Assembly: GCF_004358165.1 (NCBI RefSeq)
Contig: NZ_SMTG01000003.1
Span: 90,415-154,414 of the forward strand
Direction of reading: 5' to 3'
DNA length: 64,000 nucleotides
Source of the DNA: Luteimonas terrae
Lineage (GTDB): Bacteria > Pseudomonadota > Gammaproteobacteria > Xanthomonadales > Xanthomonadaceae
Within the stretch, counting starts at the first letter, position 1. Every line of letters starts with the position of its first letter. The notes under the pieces were generated by a model. The model did not search any database. It was not told where the DNA came from and saw only the letters and a program-made list of their open reading frames with translations. This document shows, in pieces, positions 8,558 to 17,285 of the stretch. A program made the translations under genes and the position numbers.

Positions 8558-11500
8558 TCACCAGCTGAAACCGGCGCCTGCCGACACGCTGCTTTCGCCA
8601 CCGGCGATGGCGCCACCGAGCGACACGCTGGCGCGGTTGCCGATCGCACGCTGGTAGCCGACCGCGATCGCCTGTTCGCCGCCCTGTCCGCCGACGCCGA
8701 CACCGATGCGGTTACGACCGGCCAGGCCTGCGGTGTTGAGTGCCATGCCTGCGTACGCGCCGCTCATCGCGCCCATGCGATCGATGCGGCGGTCCTGATG
8801 CCGCAGGCGGTCGTCGACTTCGCCGCGCAGTGCGGAGAAATTGTCGTCCCAGGCAGCGAACCGGCTGTCGGTGTAGGCGTTGGCGCGCTGCAGCGTGCGC
8901 GCGTCGCCGGCTTCCACCTGCGCGACATTCGCCGCGTCGGTATCGGCCACACCGGCGGCGACGTGGGTCACCCGGCGCTGCTGGCTTCTGTTGCCGACCG
9001 ACACCGTATTGGCCTCGTCGGCGATTGACCCCTGACCGAGTGCGACAGACCCGTCCGCGCTCGCGCGCGCGCCCTGCCCGATCGCCGTACCGGCGGCCGC
9101 TTCGACCCGCGCATCCGCGCCGACTGCCACCGCATTCGACGCGTCAGCAGCGATCGACGCATTGCTGCCCACTGCAGTGCCGCCTTCCGCTTCGACCACC
9201 GCGCCGTGACCGACGGCGGTGTCGTTGGCGTCGACCGCAACACTGTCGTGCCCGACCGCCAGACCTTCGCCGCGCCCGGCAGGCGGCGCGGTACCGCCGC
9301 CACCGCCGCCACCGGCTTCGAGCGCACCGATCCGGCCGTCGAGGCCGGCGATGACGCCGTCGAGTGCACCCAGCGCATCCCCGACGCTGCCGTAGCGACC
9401 GGCGCCGACCGCGAACACGCCTCCAACGAGCCGCCCGCCAGCATCGACGACGGTGCCACCGCCGAACGCGGTCGCGACCGATTGCATCGCCGCGTGCACC
9501 TGCGCGCCGTTGATCGCATCGCGACTGTCCGCTGCGATCGTGCCGGCGGCGAGATTGCCCAGGCGCGTGCCGTCTGCGCCGGCGAGCGTGACGCGGTCGC
9601 GTGCATCGTCGTCGTAGGCCACCGCATTCGCAGCCACGCCTTCGATATCCCCGATGCGATCCTCGATGCCGTCGACACGTCCTTCGACGACGCCGACACG
9701 CTGGTTGGTCTCGAACAGCTGGCTGCCGGTCACCGCATCGCGGCTGCCCGCGGCAACTGCGCCGTCCGCGAGGTTGGTCAGCGTGGTGCCCTGCGCGCCC
9801 GCGAGCGTCACCCGGCCGCGGCTCGCGTCGTCGTAGCCGATCGCGTTGTCGGCAACCTCGCCCACGCGTGCCGCCACCGCACTGAGCTGATCGAAGTTCA
9901 CCGCATCGGTGCCCGCCGTACCGGCCGCGACGTTGACCAGCTGACGTTCCGCACCCGCCGCGCCGATCGAGACCGTGTAGGCGCGATCGGCAAGCGCATT
10001 GGCACCGAGCGCGACGCTGCCGGGCGCTTCGGAGACCGCATCGGCACCGAGCGCCAGACTGCCTTCGCCCAGGGCGAGACTGCGGAAGCCCAATGCGACG
10101 CTCTGCACGCCGTAGGCCTGCGCGACCTGGCCGAGCGCAGTCGCGCTGTCGGCAAGTGCCGCAGCGCCACCGCCGACGGCCAGGGTGCGCATCGCGCCGG
10201 TCGCTGCGCCCTTGCCGATGGCGGTCGAGTGGTCGGCGCCCGCGGTCGCCATCACGCCGATCGCGGTCGAGGAATCGCCTTGTGCGCTGCCCGCGATCGA
10301 CACCGATTCCTTGCCCCCGGCATAGGCGCCCGCGCCGATCGCGGTCGAGGCATAGGCCAGCGCGCGCGCGCCGGCGCCCACGGCCACGCTCTCGCGGCCC
10401 GAGGCGGTCGTCGCGAATTCCTCCATCTCCCAGGTCTCGCCGTTCATCACGTAGAGATGCCCGCCGATCGCGGTCGCGCTGTCGGCCGACGCCTGCGCGC
10501 CGGCACCGAACGCACTGGCGTAATCGGCCGATGCCGCGCTGTTGAAGCCGACGGACGTCGTGTGCTTCTCGTAGGCGAACGCGCCGCTGCCGAACGCCGA
10601 CGCGCCCAGCGCGGCCGACAGCGCGCCGGAGCCGACGGCGGTGCCGTATTCGTCCATCACGGTCGCCGGCTGCCGGTTATCCGCGCCGCCGGTCGCTTCG
10701 AAGAAGTCGAGGACGCCGGTGGCGTTGCGCAACTGTGCGAGGTTCACCGCGTCGGTGTCCTGGGTGCCTGCCGCGACGTTGACGAGTTGCCGTTCCGCGC
10801 CGGCTGCACCGATCGACACGGTGCCTGTGCGATCGGCGACCGCGTTGCGGCCGAGCGCGACGCTGTCGGATTCGATCGCGAAGGCATCGGCACCGAGCGC
10901 CAGGCTTCCTTCGCCCAGCACCAGGCTGCGGAAGCCCAGGGCAACGCTCTGGGCGCCGTATGCCTGCGCGACCTGACCGAGTGCGGTGGCACTGTCGGCC
11001 AGCGCCGCGGCGCCGCCGCCGACGGCCAGAGAGCGCATCGCGCCGGTCGTAGCGCCCTTGCCGATCGCGGTGGAGTGGTCTGCGCCCGCCGTGGCCATGA
11101 CGCCGACCGCCGTCGTCGAGTCGCCTTGCGCGCTGCCGCCGATCGAGACCGATTCCTCGCCGCCGGCATAGGCCCCGGCGCCGATCGCAGTGGATGCATA
11201 TGCCAGCGCACGTGCCCCCGCCCCGACGGCCACGCTCTCGCGACCGGACGCGGTGGTCGCGAAGGCCTCCATCTCCCAGGTTTCGCCATTCATCACGTAG
11301 AGCTCGCCGCCGATCGCGGTCGCACTATCGGCCGACGCCTGCGCGCCGGCACCGAACGCGCTGGCGTAATCGGCCGAGGCCGCACTGTCCACGCCCACCG
11401 CCGTGGTGTGCATCCGATCGGCGGAGGCGCCGCTGCCGAACGCGGATGCGCCCAGGCCGTTTGCCAGGGCGCCTGAACCTGCGGCGGTCGCGAGTGCCCC

Positions 11501-11725
11501 GGCAGCGGATGCCGTGGCGTCGCCTGTGGCCTGGAAATAACCGTCGTCCTCGGCCGTGGCCTCGGCGTCTTCCGCGTCCCCGGCTGCTTGTGCACGCGAC
11601 GCATCGGCGTGCACGAGCACGGCCTCAGAGGCCGCCTGTGGATCGGGTTCGGAGGGCTGCGCCTGTACCTGCGGCAGGGCGGAGACGAGTGCGGCAATGG
11701 CCAGAGCCAGGGTCGTGCGGGTCAT
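8558..11725 (-). CDS. YadA-type trimeric autotransporter adhesin
   Basis: 1055 residues. MTRTTLALAIAALVSALPQVQA is a Sec signal peptide and fixes the start at 11725, with GAGGA upstream. The passenger is built of YadA head repeats of the form A-x-G-x-x-A/S-V-A-x-G, with neck motifs (AVNLAQL, AVNFDQL), stalk segments of heptad character and a final ~90-residue beta-barrel anchor ending in GFSW, whose aromatic C-terminus fits Bam-dependent outer-membrane insertion. Residues about 80-360 and 361-640 are a near-perfect duplication (846-base DNA period). Each copy includes an unusual non-YadA insert containing MNGETWEM. Trimeric autotransporters mediate attachment and aggregation. A transmembrane regulator gene lies just upstream on the same strand. 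Confidence 0.93.
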   Translation of the reverse strand: MTRTTLALAIAALVSALPQVQAQPSEPDPQAASEAVLVHADASRAQAAGDAEDAEATAEDDGYFQATGDATASAAGALATAAGSGALANGLGASAFGSGASADRMHTTAVGVDSAASADYASAFGAGAQASADSATAIGGELYVMNGETWEMEAFATTASGRESVAVGAGARALAYASTAIGAGAYAGGEESVSIGGSAQGDSTTAVGVMATAGADHSTAIGKGATTGAMRSLAVGGGAAALADSATALGQVAQAYGAQSVALGFRSLVLGEGSLALGADAFAIESDSVALGRNAVADRTGTVSIGAAGAERQLVNVAAGTQDTDAVNLAQLRNATGVLDFFEATGGADNRQPATVMDEYGTAVGSGALSAALGASAFGSGAFAYEKHTTSVGFNSAASADYASAFGAGAQASADSATAIGGHLYVMNGETWEMEEFATTASGRESVAVGAGARALAYASTAIGAGAYAGGKESVSIAGSAQGDSSTAIGVMATAGADHSTAIGKGAATGAMRTLAVGGGAAALADSATALGQVAQAYGVQSVALGFRSLALGEGSLALGADAVSEAPGSVALGANALADRAYTVSIGAAGAERQLVNVAAGTAGTDAVNFDQLSAVAARVGEVADNAIGYDDASRGRVTLAGAQGTTLTNLADGAVAAGSRDAVTGSQLFETNQRVGVVEGRVDGIEDRIGDIEGVAANAVAYDDDARDRVTLAGADGTRLGNLAAGTIAADSRDAINGAQVHAAMQSVATAFGGGTVVDAGGRLVGGVFAVGAGRYGSVGDALGALDGVIAGLDGRIGALEAGGGGGGGTAPPAGRGEGLAVGHDSVAVDANDTAVGHGAVVEAEGGTAVGSNASIAADASNAVAVGADARVEAAAGTAIGQGARASADGSVALGQGSIADEANTVSVGNRSQQRRVTHVAAGVADTDAANVAQVEAGDARTLQRANAYTDSRFAAWDDNFSALRGEVDDRLRHQDRRIDRMGAMSGAYAGMALNTAGLAGRNRIGVGVGGQGGEQAIAVGYQRAIGNRASVSLGGAIAGGESSVSAGAGFSW
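9800..11491 (-). repeat. 846-bp in-frame tandem duplication within adhesin gene
   Basis: The stretch encoding MNGETWEM occurs at 11271 and again at 10425 in near-identical context, an offset of 846 bases (282 codons). High nucleotide identity extends through most of each unit, showing a recent duplication or gene conversion. The divergent spots cluster near the unit ends. Boundaries given are approximate. Confidence 0.85.
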
Positions 11726-11872
11726 GCTCGGATTCCTCGGGATCGCCGCGACGCAGAGGCGCCGCCGGAAACGCCGCATGCGCGGCAGTGCTCGATCCTT
11801 GGCGTGCGCCGGCTGTGGCAGCAATTCCTGACCCGTTACCGATCCATTACAACCGCGTTTTTTCCTGCGCTT

Positions 11873-14215
11873 TCAGCGACCTGCGGCGTCCGCCGACGGC
11901 GGTGGCACTGGCGGCGTCAGCAACGCGACGGGAATGATCCGCTCGCCGGCCAGACGCCGGGCATCGCGGAGCGCGGCCGTCCAGGCGTCGGACTGCCCGA
12001 GCGCGTGCAGCAGACGGGTCTGCAGCAACGCGAGGTCGAAATCCTGCCGCGCCCATGGGGCGATGCGGCCGACGACCGCGGTGGCCTCGGCCCGGTCGCC
12101 GTGCGCGAGCAGCCAGACGGTGCCCGCATATGCCGCCTGGCCGACCTCTTCCGGGACGCCGTCCTGTTCGGCCCGCGTCATCGCGATGCGGTAGGCCCGT
12201 CCGGCATCGGCATCGCGGCGCTGCGCCTGCGCGGTCATCGCGACCAGCAGCCAGTCCCAGGCGTAGCCGGTGTGCTCGGACGCCGGCTTCGGCGCGTCGT
12301 CGGCGCGCAGCGGCAGCCCGGCTTCGAGCGCGGCCTGATGCCGCATCCAGCGCATCCGGAACAGCCGCTCGGAGCGTGCGTCGCTTTGCCAGTCGGCCAG
12401 CACGCGATCGGCCATGCGGACCGCGGCCACGGCGTCCCCGCGCCGCCATGCCATCTCGACCCGCAGCGCGTCGGCGCGATGCAGATCGCTGGTCAGCGTC
12501 GGACCGGTCGCATGCGACTGCAGCATCGCCTCGGCTTCGGAGAACGCGCCTTGACGGACCATCACCTCGGCACGTCCCAGCGCGATGTTGGTCAGCTGGC
12601 TCGGATCGGAAATGCGCGCACGCAAGGCCCAGGCCTGTTCGATGCTGGCGCGCGCCTCGTCGGGCTGCAGCAGCAGCAGGCGGGTCTCGGCCAGCGCGAC
12701 CGACATCGACACCAGTTCGTAGATCGCGCCGAAGCGCCGGAACTCGCCGAGCGTGCCCGCAATGTACTCGGCGGCCTGCGCCGGACGGCCGCGCACCTTT
12801 TCGAGAAATCCGAGACTCGCGTCGACGCGGGCGACGGCCAGAGGATCCCCGGTACGCACGGCGAGAATCCGCGCCTGCCCCAGATCCTCGAGCGCGCTGT
12901 CGTAGTGGCCGAGCAGCGAGCGGACCATGCCGCGGCCGTTCAATGCCTCGCCGCGCAGGACGATGTCGCCGGCAGGGCCGAGCAGTGCCAGGACTTCGGT
13001 GTAGCCGCGCTCGGCGGGCTCACGCCTGTCGAGCCGACGATCGACGCCGGCCTGCAGCATCAGGACCTGGGCCCGGAACAGCGGCGTCGAAGCGGCATCA
13101 CTGTGCAGCAGGCGCTCTGCTGCGTCGCGCACGTCCGGATACAGCCCGGCGCGGAAATCGACCTGGGCCAGGCGCAGCCGCAGCAGTGGATCATTGCGCT
13201 GGGCCGCAGGCGCTTCGGCAAGGATGCGCCGTGCAGCCTCCAGCTCGTTGCTCAGCAGCGCCGCCTGTGCGCGCTGCAGACGCTCGCCGAGACTGGCGTC
13301 GACATCCGGGCCGCTTGCACTCCGGCCCAATGCGGCCAGCAGACGACCGCAGGCCTGATCGGCAGCGCGCAGCAGATCCTCGTGTTCGCCGAAGGCATGA
13401 CGCGAGGCGTCGTCGCGACCGTCGGCGGTGATTTCGACCCGCCAGCCCGGTCCCCGCCGCATGGCCCGGCTGTGCACCACCCAGTCGCCGGCAACCTCTT
13501 CGCGCAGTCGTGCGGGTTCGATGCGTTCGCCTGTGTGCCCATGCATCAGCGACAGCACGCTCTCGCTGGCCGCGACCGGCAGGCCGGCCCGGCGCAGTCG
13601 GTCGCCGATGAAATCCATCAGACCCAGGCGTGCCCACGCGACATCGGCCGTCTGCTCCAGTTCGGTGGGCAGCACGATGACCGCGCCGGCGCCGGGCTGT
13701 ATCGGAGCGATGTCCTGTGGTGTGGCGGTTGCCCACCACCATGTCGCGGCGCCCACGGCAAGGGCCGCAAAGCACAGCAGCGCGAAGCGCACGCCCGCAA
13801 GAGGCCGCGGCGTGCGAACCGGTGCTGCCGCCTGCTCGGGCGACGCCACCGTCGCGCCCGCGACGTCAGGCTCGGGGGACGCGGCAGCGTCGACGCTGCC
13901 CAGCGGCGTGACCTCGGCGACCCAGCGGAATCCGAAGCTGGGCACCGTGCGGATGACACGCTGGTCCTGGCCGTCGTCGCCGACTGCGCGACGCGCGCGC
14001 AGGATGATCTGGCTCAGCTGCGCATCGGAGACGTTGTCGCGCGCGAAAACCGCCATCGCCAGCTCGTCGCGGGCCACCGCGCGCTCGCGATGTTCGAGCA
14101 GATGCTGCAGACAGGCGAAGACGCGCGCGGGCACGACCAGCGCGACGCCGTCACGGCGCAATTCGCGTGCATCGCAATCGAGCAGGTACTCGGAGAATCG
14201 GTAGGTGTTCGGCAT
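11873..14215 (-). CDS. CadC/ToxR-like transmembrane transcriptional regulator with TPR sensor region
   Basis: 780 residues. Residues 1-103 form an OmpR-type winged-helix DNA-binding domain (LVVPARVFACLQHLLEHR, then LSQIILRARRAVGDD and a wing ending VPSFGFRWVAEV). A single transmembrane helix lies at about 142-162, after a Pro/Ala-rich linker. The remaining ~600 residues are alpha-helical repeats with TPR character and should be periplasmic. This is the CadC-like one-component layout: periplasmic sensing, direct DNA binding at the membrane. It lies 147 bases upstream of the adhesin gene on the same strand, making adhesin control a reasonable but untested guess. Confidence 0.85.
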   Translation of the reverse strand: MPNTYRFSEYLLDCDARELRRDGVALVVPARVFACLQHLLEHRERAVARDELAMAVFARDNVSDAQLSQIILRARRAVGDDGQDQRVIRTVPSFGFRWVAEVTPLGSVDAAASPEPDVAGATVASPEQAAAPVRTPRPLAGVRFALLCFAALAVGAATWWWATATPQDIAPIQPGAGAVIVLPTELEQTADVAWARLGLMDFIGDRLRRAGLPVAASESVLSLMHGHTGERIEPARLREEVAGDWVVHSRAMRRGPGWRVEITADGRDDASRHAFGEHEDLLRAADQACGRLLAALGRSASGPDVDASLGERLQRAQAALLSNELEAARRILAEAPAAQRNDPLLRLRLAQVDFRAGLYPDVRDAAERLLHSDAASTPLFRAQVLMLQAGVDRRLDRREPAERGYTEVLALLGPAGDIVLRGEALNGRGMVRSLLGHYDSALEDLGQARILAVRTGDPLAVARVDASLGFLEKVRGRPAQAAEYIAGTLGEFRRFGAIYELVSMSVALAETRLLLLQPDEARASIEQAWALRARISDPSQLTNIALGRAEVMVRQGAFSEAEAMLQSHATGPTLTSDLHRADALRVEMAWRRGDAVAAVRMADRVLADWQSDARSERLFRMRWMRHQAALEAGLPLRADDAPKPASEHTGYAWDWLLVAMTAQAQRRDADAGRAYRIAMTRAEQDGVPEEVGQAAYAGTVWLLAHGDRAEATAVVGRIAPWARQDFDLALLQTRLLHALGQSDAWTAALRDARRLAGERIIPVALLTPPVPPPSADAAGR

Positions 14216-14372
14216 CGGAATCGGGGGAGGCGAGCCGCCAGGTGCCGCCGCGGCCGGCCGGTGACGGCTTCAGCGTCTCCAGTATGACCCAAGGTCGCTG
14301 TCGCGCCCCGTGCGGGCCGTGCGCGCGCCCTCGTGAGAAGGGCGCGCCGGACCCGCCCGTTACAATGGCCGC

Positions 14373-15086
14373 ATGACGTTTCCCATCCGTGCCATCACCC
14401 TCGATCTCGACGACACGCTGTGGCCGTTCGCGCCGATCGGGGTGCGGGTCGAGCAGACGCTCGATGCCTTCCTGCGCGAGCACAGCCCTGCGACCGCGGA
14501 CATGTACCCGATCGAGAAGATGCGCGACCTGCGCACGCGAGTGTTCGCCGAAAATCCGCAGCTGCTGCACGACCTCGCGGGGCTGCGCCAGCTGACGATC
14601 GAAACCGCGCTGCGCGACAGCGGCGGTGATCTGGGTCTGCTGGACGCCGCGTACGAGGTGTTCTACGCCGAGCGCAACAAGGTCGAGTACTACCCCGACA
14701 GTCTCGCCGCGCTCGAGCGCATCGCCGCGCGCGTGCCGGTGGCGGCGGTGACCAACGGCAACGCCGATCTCGACCGCGTCGGCATCGGCCATCTGTTCGC
14801 CTTCACCCTCGGCTCGCGCGAGCACGGCGTGGCCAAGCCCGATGCCAGCATCTTCCACGCGGCCTGCGCGCGTCTGGGCTGTGCCCATGGCGACGTGCTG
14901 CACGTGGGCGATCACATCGAAGCCGACGTCGCCGGCGCCGCGCGCGCGGGCCTGAAGACCTGCTGGATCAACCGCGAGGAACGGGTCTGGGAACATCCCG
15001 AACTGACGCCCGACCTCGAATTCGACACGCTCACCGCGCTCGCCGACTGGCTCGAAGCCGTTCCGACCGTCGCCGACCGCACCTGA
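14373..15086 (+). CDS. HAD-superfamily hydrolase (subfamily IA, YigB/YjjG-like phosphatase)
   Basis: 237 residues. The four HAD motifs are present: LDLDDTLWP (nucleophile Asp9 region, DxDxT), the Thr of AAVTNGN, the Lys of VAKPDASIF and the acid pair in HVGDHIEADV. A helical cap lies between motif I and motif II, as in subfamily IA. Such enzymes dephosphorylate small metabolites such as FMN or nucleotides; the substrate cannot be read from sequence. It is divergent from the regulator at 14215 and is followed after 7 bases by the aminopeptidase gene, suggesting co-transcription. Confidence 0.85.
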   Translation: MTFPIRAITLDLDDTLWPFAPIGVRVEQTLDAFLREHSPATADMYPIEKMRDLRTRVFAENPQLLHDLAGLRQLTIETALRDSGGDLGLLDAAYEVFYAERNKVEYYPDSLAALERIAARVPVAAVTNGNADLDRVGIGHLFAFTLGSREHGVAKPDASIFHAACARLGCAHGDVLHVGDHIEADVAGAARAGLKTCWINREERVWEHPELTPDLEFDTLTALADWLEAVPTVADRT

Positions 15087-15093
15087 CCCGGAC

Positions 15094-16467
15094 ATGCCGA
15101 TGACCGACACCACCGCCGACCTCTTCATCACCGGCGCGCAGGACGCGCGTCCGTTGCACATCGTCACGCGCGACGCCTACGCCGCCTGGCGCGACACGCA
15201 GCCCGCCGTCGTGCAGGCCTGGCTCGACGCGCAGGCGTTCGACGGTTCGGCGGGTGCGCTTGCGCTGCTGCCGGGCGAGGGCGGCCTCGACGGCGCGGTG
15301 ATCGGCATCGGCGATGCGCACGATCCCGACAGCTACGCGCACGCGGTCTACGGTCTGCCGGAAGGCGACTGGCGCGTGACCGGTACGCACGAGGCCGCCG
15401 TGCTGCAGCTGGGCTGGGGTCTGGGTGCGTACCGCTTCACCCGCTACAAGAAGGCCGCGCGCAAGCCGGCGCGGCTCGCGGTGGACGCGACCGATGCCGA
15501 CAGCCTGGCGGTGATCGCCGCGACCACGCGCGTGCGCGATCTGGTCAACACGCCGACCGAGCACATGGGCCCGGAACAGATGGAAACGGTGGTGCGCGAC
15601 ATCGCGGCCGCGCATGGCGCGACGTTCGACAGCATCGTCGGCGATGCCCTGCTCGCGCAGAACTTTCCGGCGATCCATGCCGTCGGTCGCGCCTCGCATC
15701 GTGCGCCGCGCCTGCTGCATCTGACGTGGGGCGACGTGGCGCATCCGCACATCGCGATCGTCGGCAAGGGCGTGTGCTTCGACACCGGCGGCCTCGACAT
15801 CAAGCCGGCCGACGGCATGCGCAACATGAAGAAGGACATGGGCGGCGCGGCACACGCGATCGCGCTGGCGGAGCTGGTGATGGCGCGCAAGCTGCCGCTG
15901 CGCATCACCCTGCTGGTGCCGGCGGTCGAGAACGCGATCGGCCCCGATGCCTTCCGCCCCGGCGAGGTCATCGACACGCGCAAGGGCATCCGCGTGGAGA
16001 TCGACAACACCGACGCCGAAGGCCGTCTGGTGCTGTGCGATGCGCTGACCTTCGCCGGCGAACAGTCGCCCGATGCGATCCTCGATTTCGCCACGCTGAC
16101 CGGCGCGGCGCGCATCGCGCTCGGCCCGGATCTGCCGGCGCTCTTCGCCAACGACGATACGCTCGCCAACGCCTGGATCGCCGGCGGCGAAGCGACGCGC
16201 GACCCGGTGTGGCGCATGCCGCTGTGGCGTCCGTACCTGCGCTATCTCACTAGCGGCATCGCCGACCTCGCCAATGCCGGCTCGCGCATGGCCGGCAGCG
16301 TGACCGCTGCGCTGTATCTCGAACGCTTCGTGCCCGATGGCATGCCATGGGCGCATCTGGATACCTACGCGTGGAACGACAGCAGCCGGGCCGGCCATCC
16401 GCAGGGCGGCGAGGCGCTGGGCCTGCGCGCGGCGTATGCGTTGTTGAAGGCGCGCTACGCGGCTTGA
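15094..16467 (+). CDS. Leucyl aminopeptidase family protein (M17)
   Basis: 457 residues. The C-terminal two thirds contain the M17 signature NTDAEGRL and the metal-binding lysine/aspartate block GKGVCFDTGGLDIKP, so two catalytic metals should bind. The N-terminal domain is divergent, as in PepB-like or cytosol aminopeptidase variants. It removes N-terminal residues from peptides in the cytoplasm during protein turnover. Two in-frame ATGs (15094 and 15100) are possible; neither has a strong ribosome-binding site, consistent with coupling to the HAD gene that ends at 15086. Confidence 0.9.
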   Translation: MPMTDTTADLFITGAQDARPLHIVTRDAYAAWRDTQPAVVQAWLDAQAFDGSAGALALLPGEGGLDGAVIGIGDAHDPDSYAHAVYGLPEGDWRVTGTHEAAVLQLGWGLGAYRFTRYKKAARKPARLAVDATDADSLAVIAATTRVRDLVNTPTEHMGPEQMETVVRDIAAAHGATFDSIVGDALLAQNFPAIHAVGRASHRAPRLLHLTWGDVAHPHIAIVGKGVCFDTGGLDIKPADGMRNMKKDMGGAAHAIALAELVMARKLPLRITLLVPAVENAIGPDAFRPGEVIDTRKGIRVEIDNTDAEGRLVLCDALTFAGEQSPDAILDFATLTGAARIALGPDLPALFANDDTLANAWIAGGEATRDPVWRMPLWRPYLRYLTSGIADLANAGSRMAGSVTAALYLERFVPDGMPWAHLDTYAWNDSSRAGHPQGGEALGLRAAYALLKARYAA

Positions 16468-16500
16468 GTCGCACCATCCGGAAGATCGCCATACATCACA

Positions 16501-16652
16501 CCTCTCCCGGTCTGGGGGGGGAAGGCTGGGATGGGGACGCACCGGCCGGTCAAGTAAACGCAGGATTCCCGGACCTCTCTTTGCGCGCGAGTCTGACCAA
16601 ACGGGTGCTCACGGATTGCCCCCACCCGACCCTCCCCCGCGTGCGGGGAAGG
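16501..16652 (-). repeat. GC-rich palindromic intergenic element, family A copy 1
   Basis: A reverse-oriented copy of a ~150-base element made of two hairpin arms. One arm has the C-rich stem read on minus as CCCTCCCCC...GGGG; the other has GGCCTTCCCCC...GGGGGAAGG character. A variable core separates them. The same architecture recurs at eight further places in this window. This copy is the most degraded. It lies between convergent genes. Confidence 0.7.
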
Positions 16653-16725
16653 CCTCGAACACCGCTCACCCCTCTCTCGGCAACGACAGCCGCAGAATCC
16701 GGTCGCGCACCTCCACGACCCACGG

Positions 16726-17154
16726 TCAGCGCAACCAGCCGCGCCGCTGCGCGACGCGCGCGAACATCCAGATCGACGCGACCACGAGTATCAGCAGCAG
16801 CGGAAACGCGGCGCCGCGCAGGCCGGTCAGCGCCCAGACCGGCGTCAGCAGGTATGCGGCCGTCATCTGCACGACGATCGCGACGAAGGACACCAGCAGC
16901 GCTGGCACCGCCCAGCGGCGCGCAAACAGCAGGCCGATCGCACCGGTCGTGCCGGCGATGGTGGCCAGGCCGAACACGCCGTAAACCCACATCGGCATCG
17001 CCGCGTTGATCTGCTGCTGGTCGGGCGGCATCGTCGCGAGCTGCTCGGGCGTCATCGATACCTGCAGCACGAAGACCAGCAGGCCGAACAGGTTCCACAG
17101 CAGTGCGGTCAGCGCCACCACCCGGCCGCCGAGCGGCATCTTCGTCTTCAGCAT
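16726..17154 (-). CDS. Small four-helix integral membrane protein
   Basis: 142 residues. Four hydrophobic segments lie at about 10-32, 55-78, 81-103 and 112-134, with a short polar loop containing PPDQQQ between the first two. The ATG at 17154 is preceded by GGAG. No signature residues reveal a function; the size resembles DoxX-like or other small sensor/transport-associated membrane proteins but I do not claim membership. It stands alone between convergent and divergent neighbours. Confidence 0.75.
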   Translation of the reverse strand: MLKTKMPLGGRVVALTALLWNLFGLLVFVLQVSMTPEQLATMPPDQQQINAAMPMWVYGVFGLATIAGTTGAIGLLFARRWAVPALLVSFVAIVVQMTAAYLLTPVWALTGLRGAAFPLLLILVVASIWMFARVAQRRGWLR

Positions 17155-17285
17155 GTCGCATCTCCACGGCGGCGCCCGGCCGGCACGCGGCGCAGGGTAG
17201 CAGCGCCGGCAGTCGCACGCGCGCGGCGGACAGGCGAAAATGGCGGACGGACCTGCCGGTCCGCCTCCCTCCGAAGTCGACGCCG

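Noticed and set aside
9206..14287. Long plus-strand frames (756 and 899 residues) opposite the adhesin and regulator genes
   Set aside because: They mirror repeats and codon bias of the real minus-strand genes, which have a signal peptide, beta-barrel anchor and winged-helix domain.
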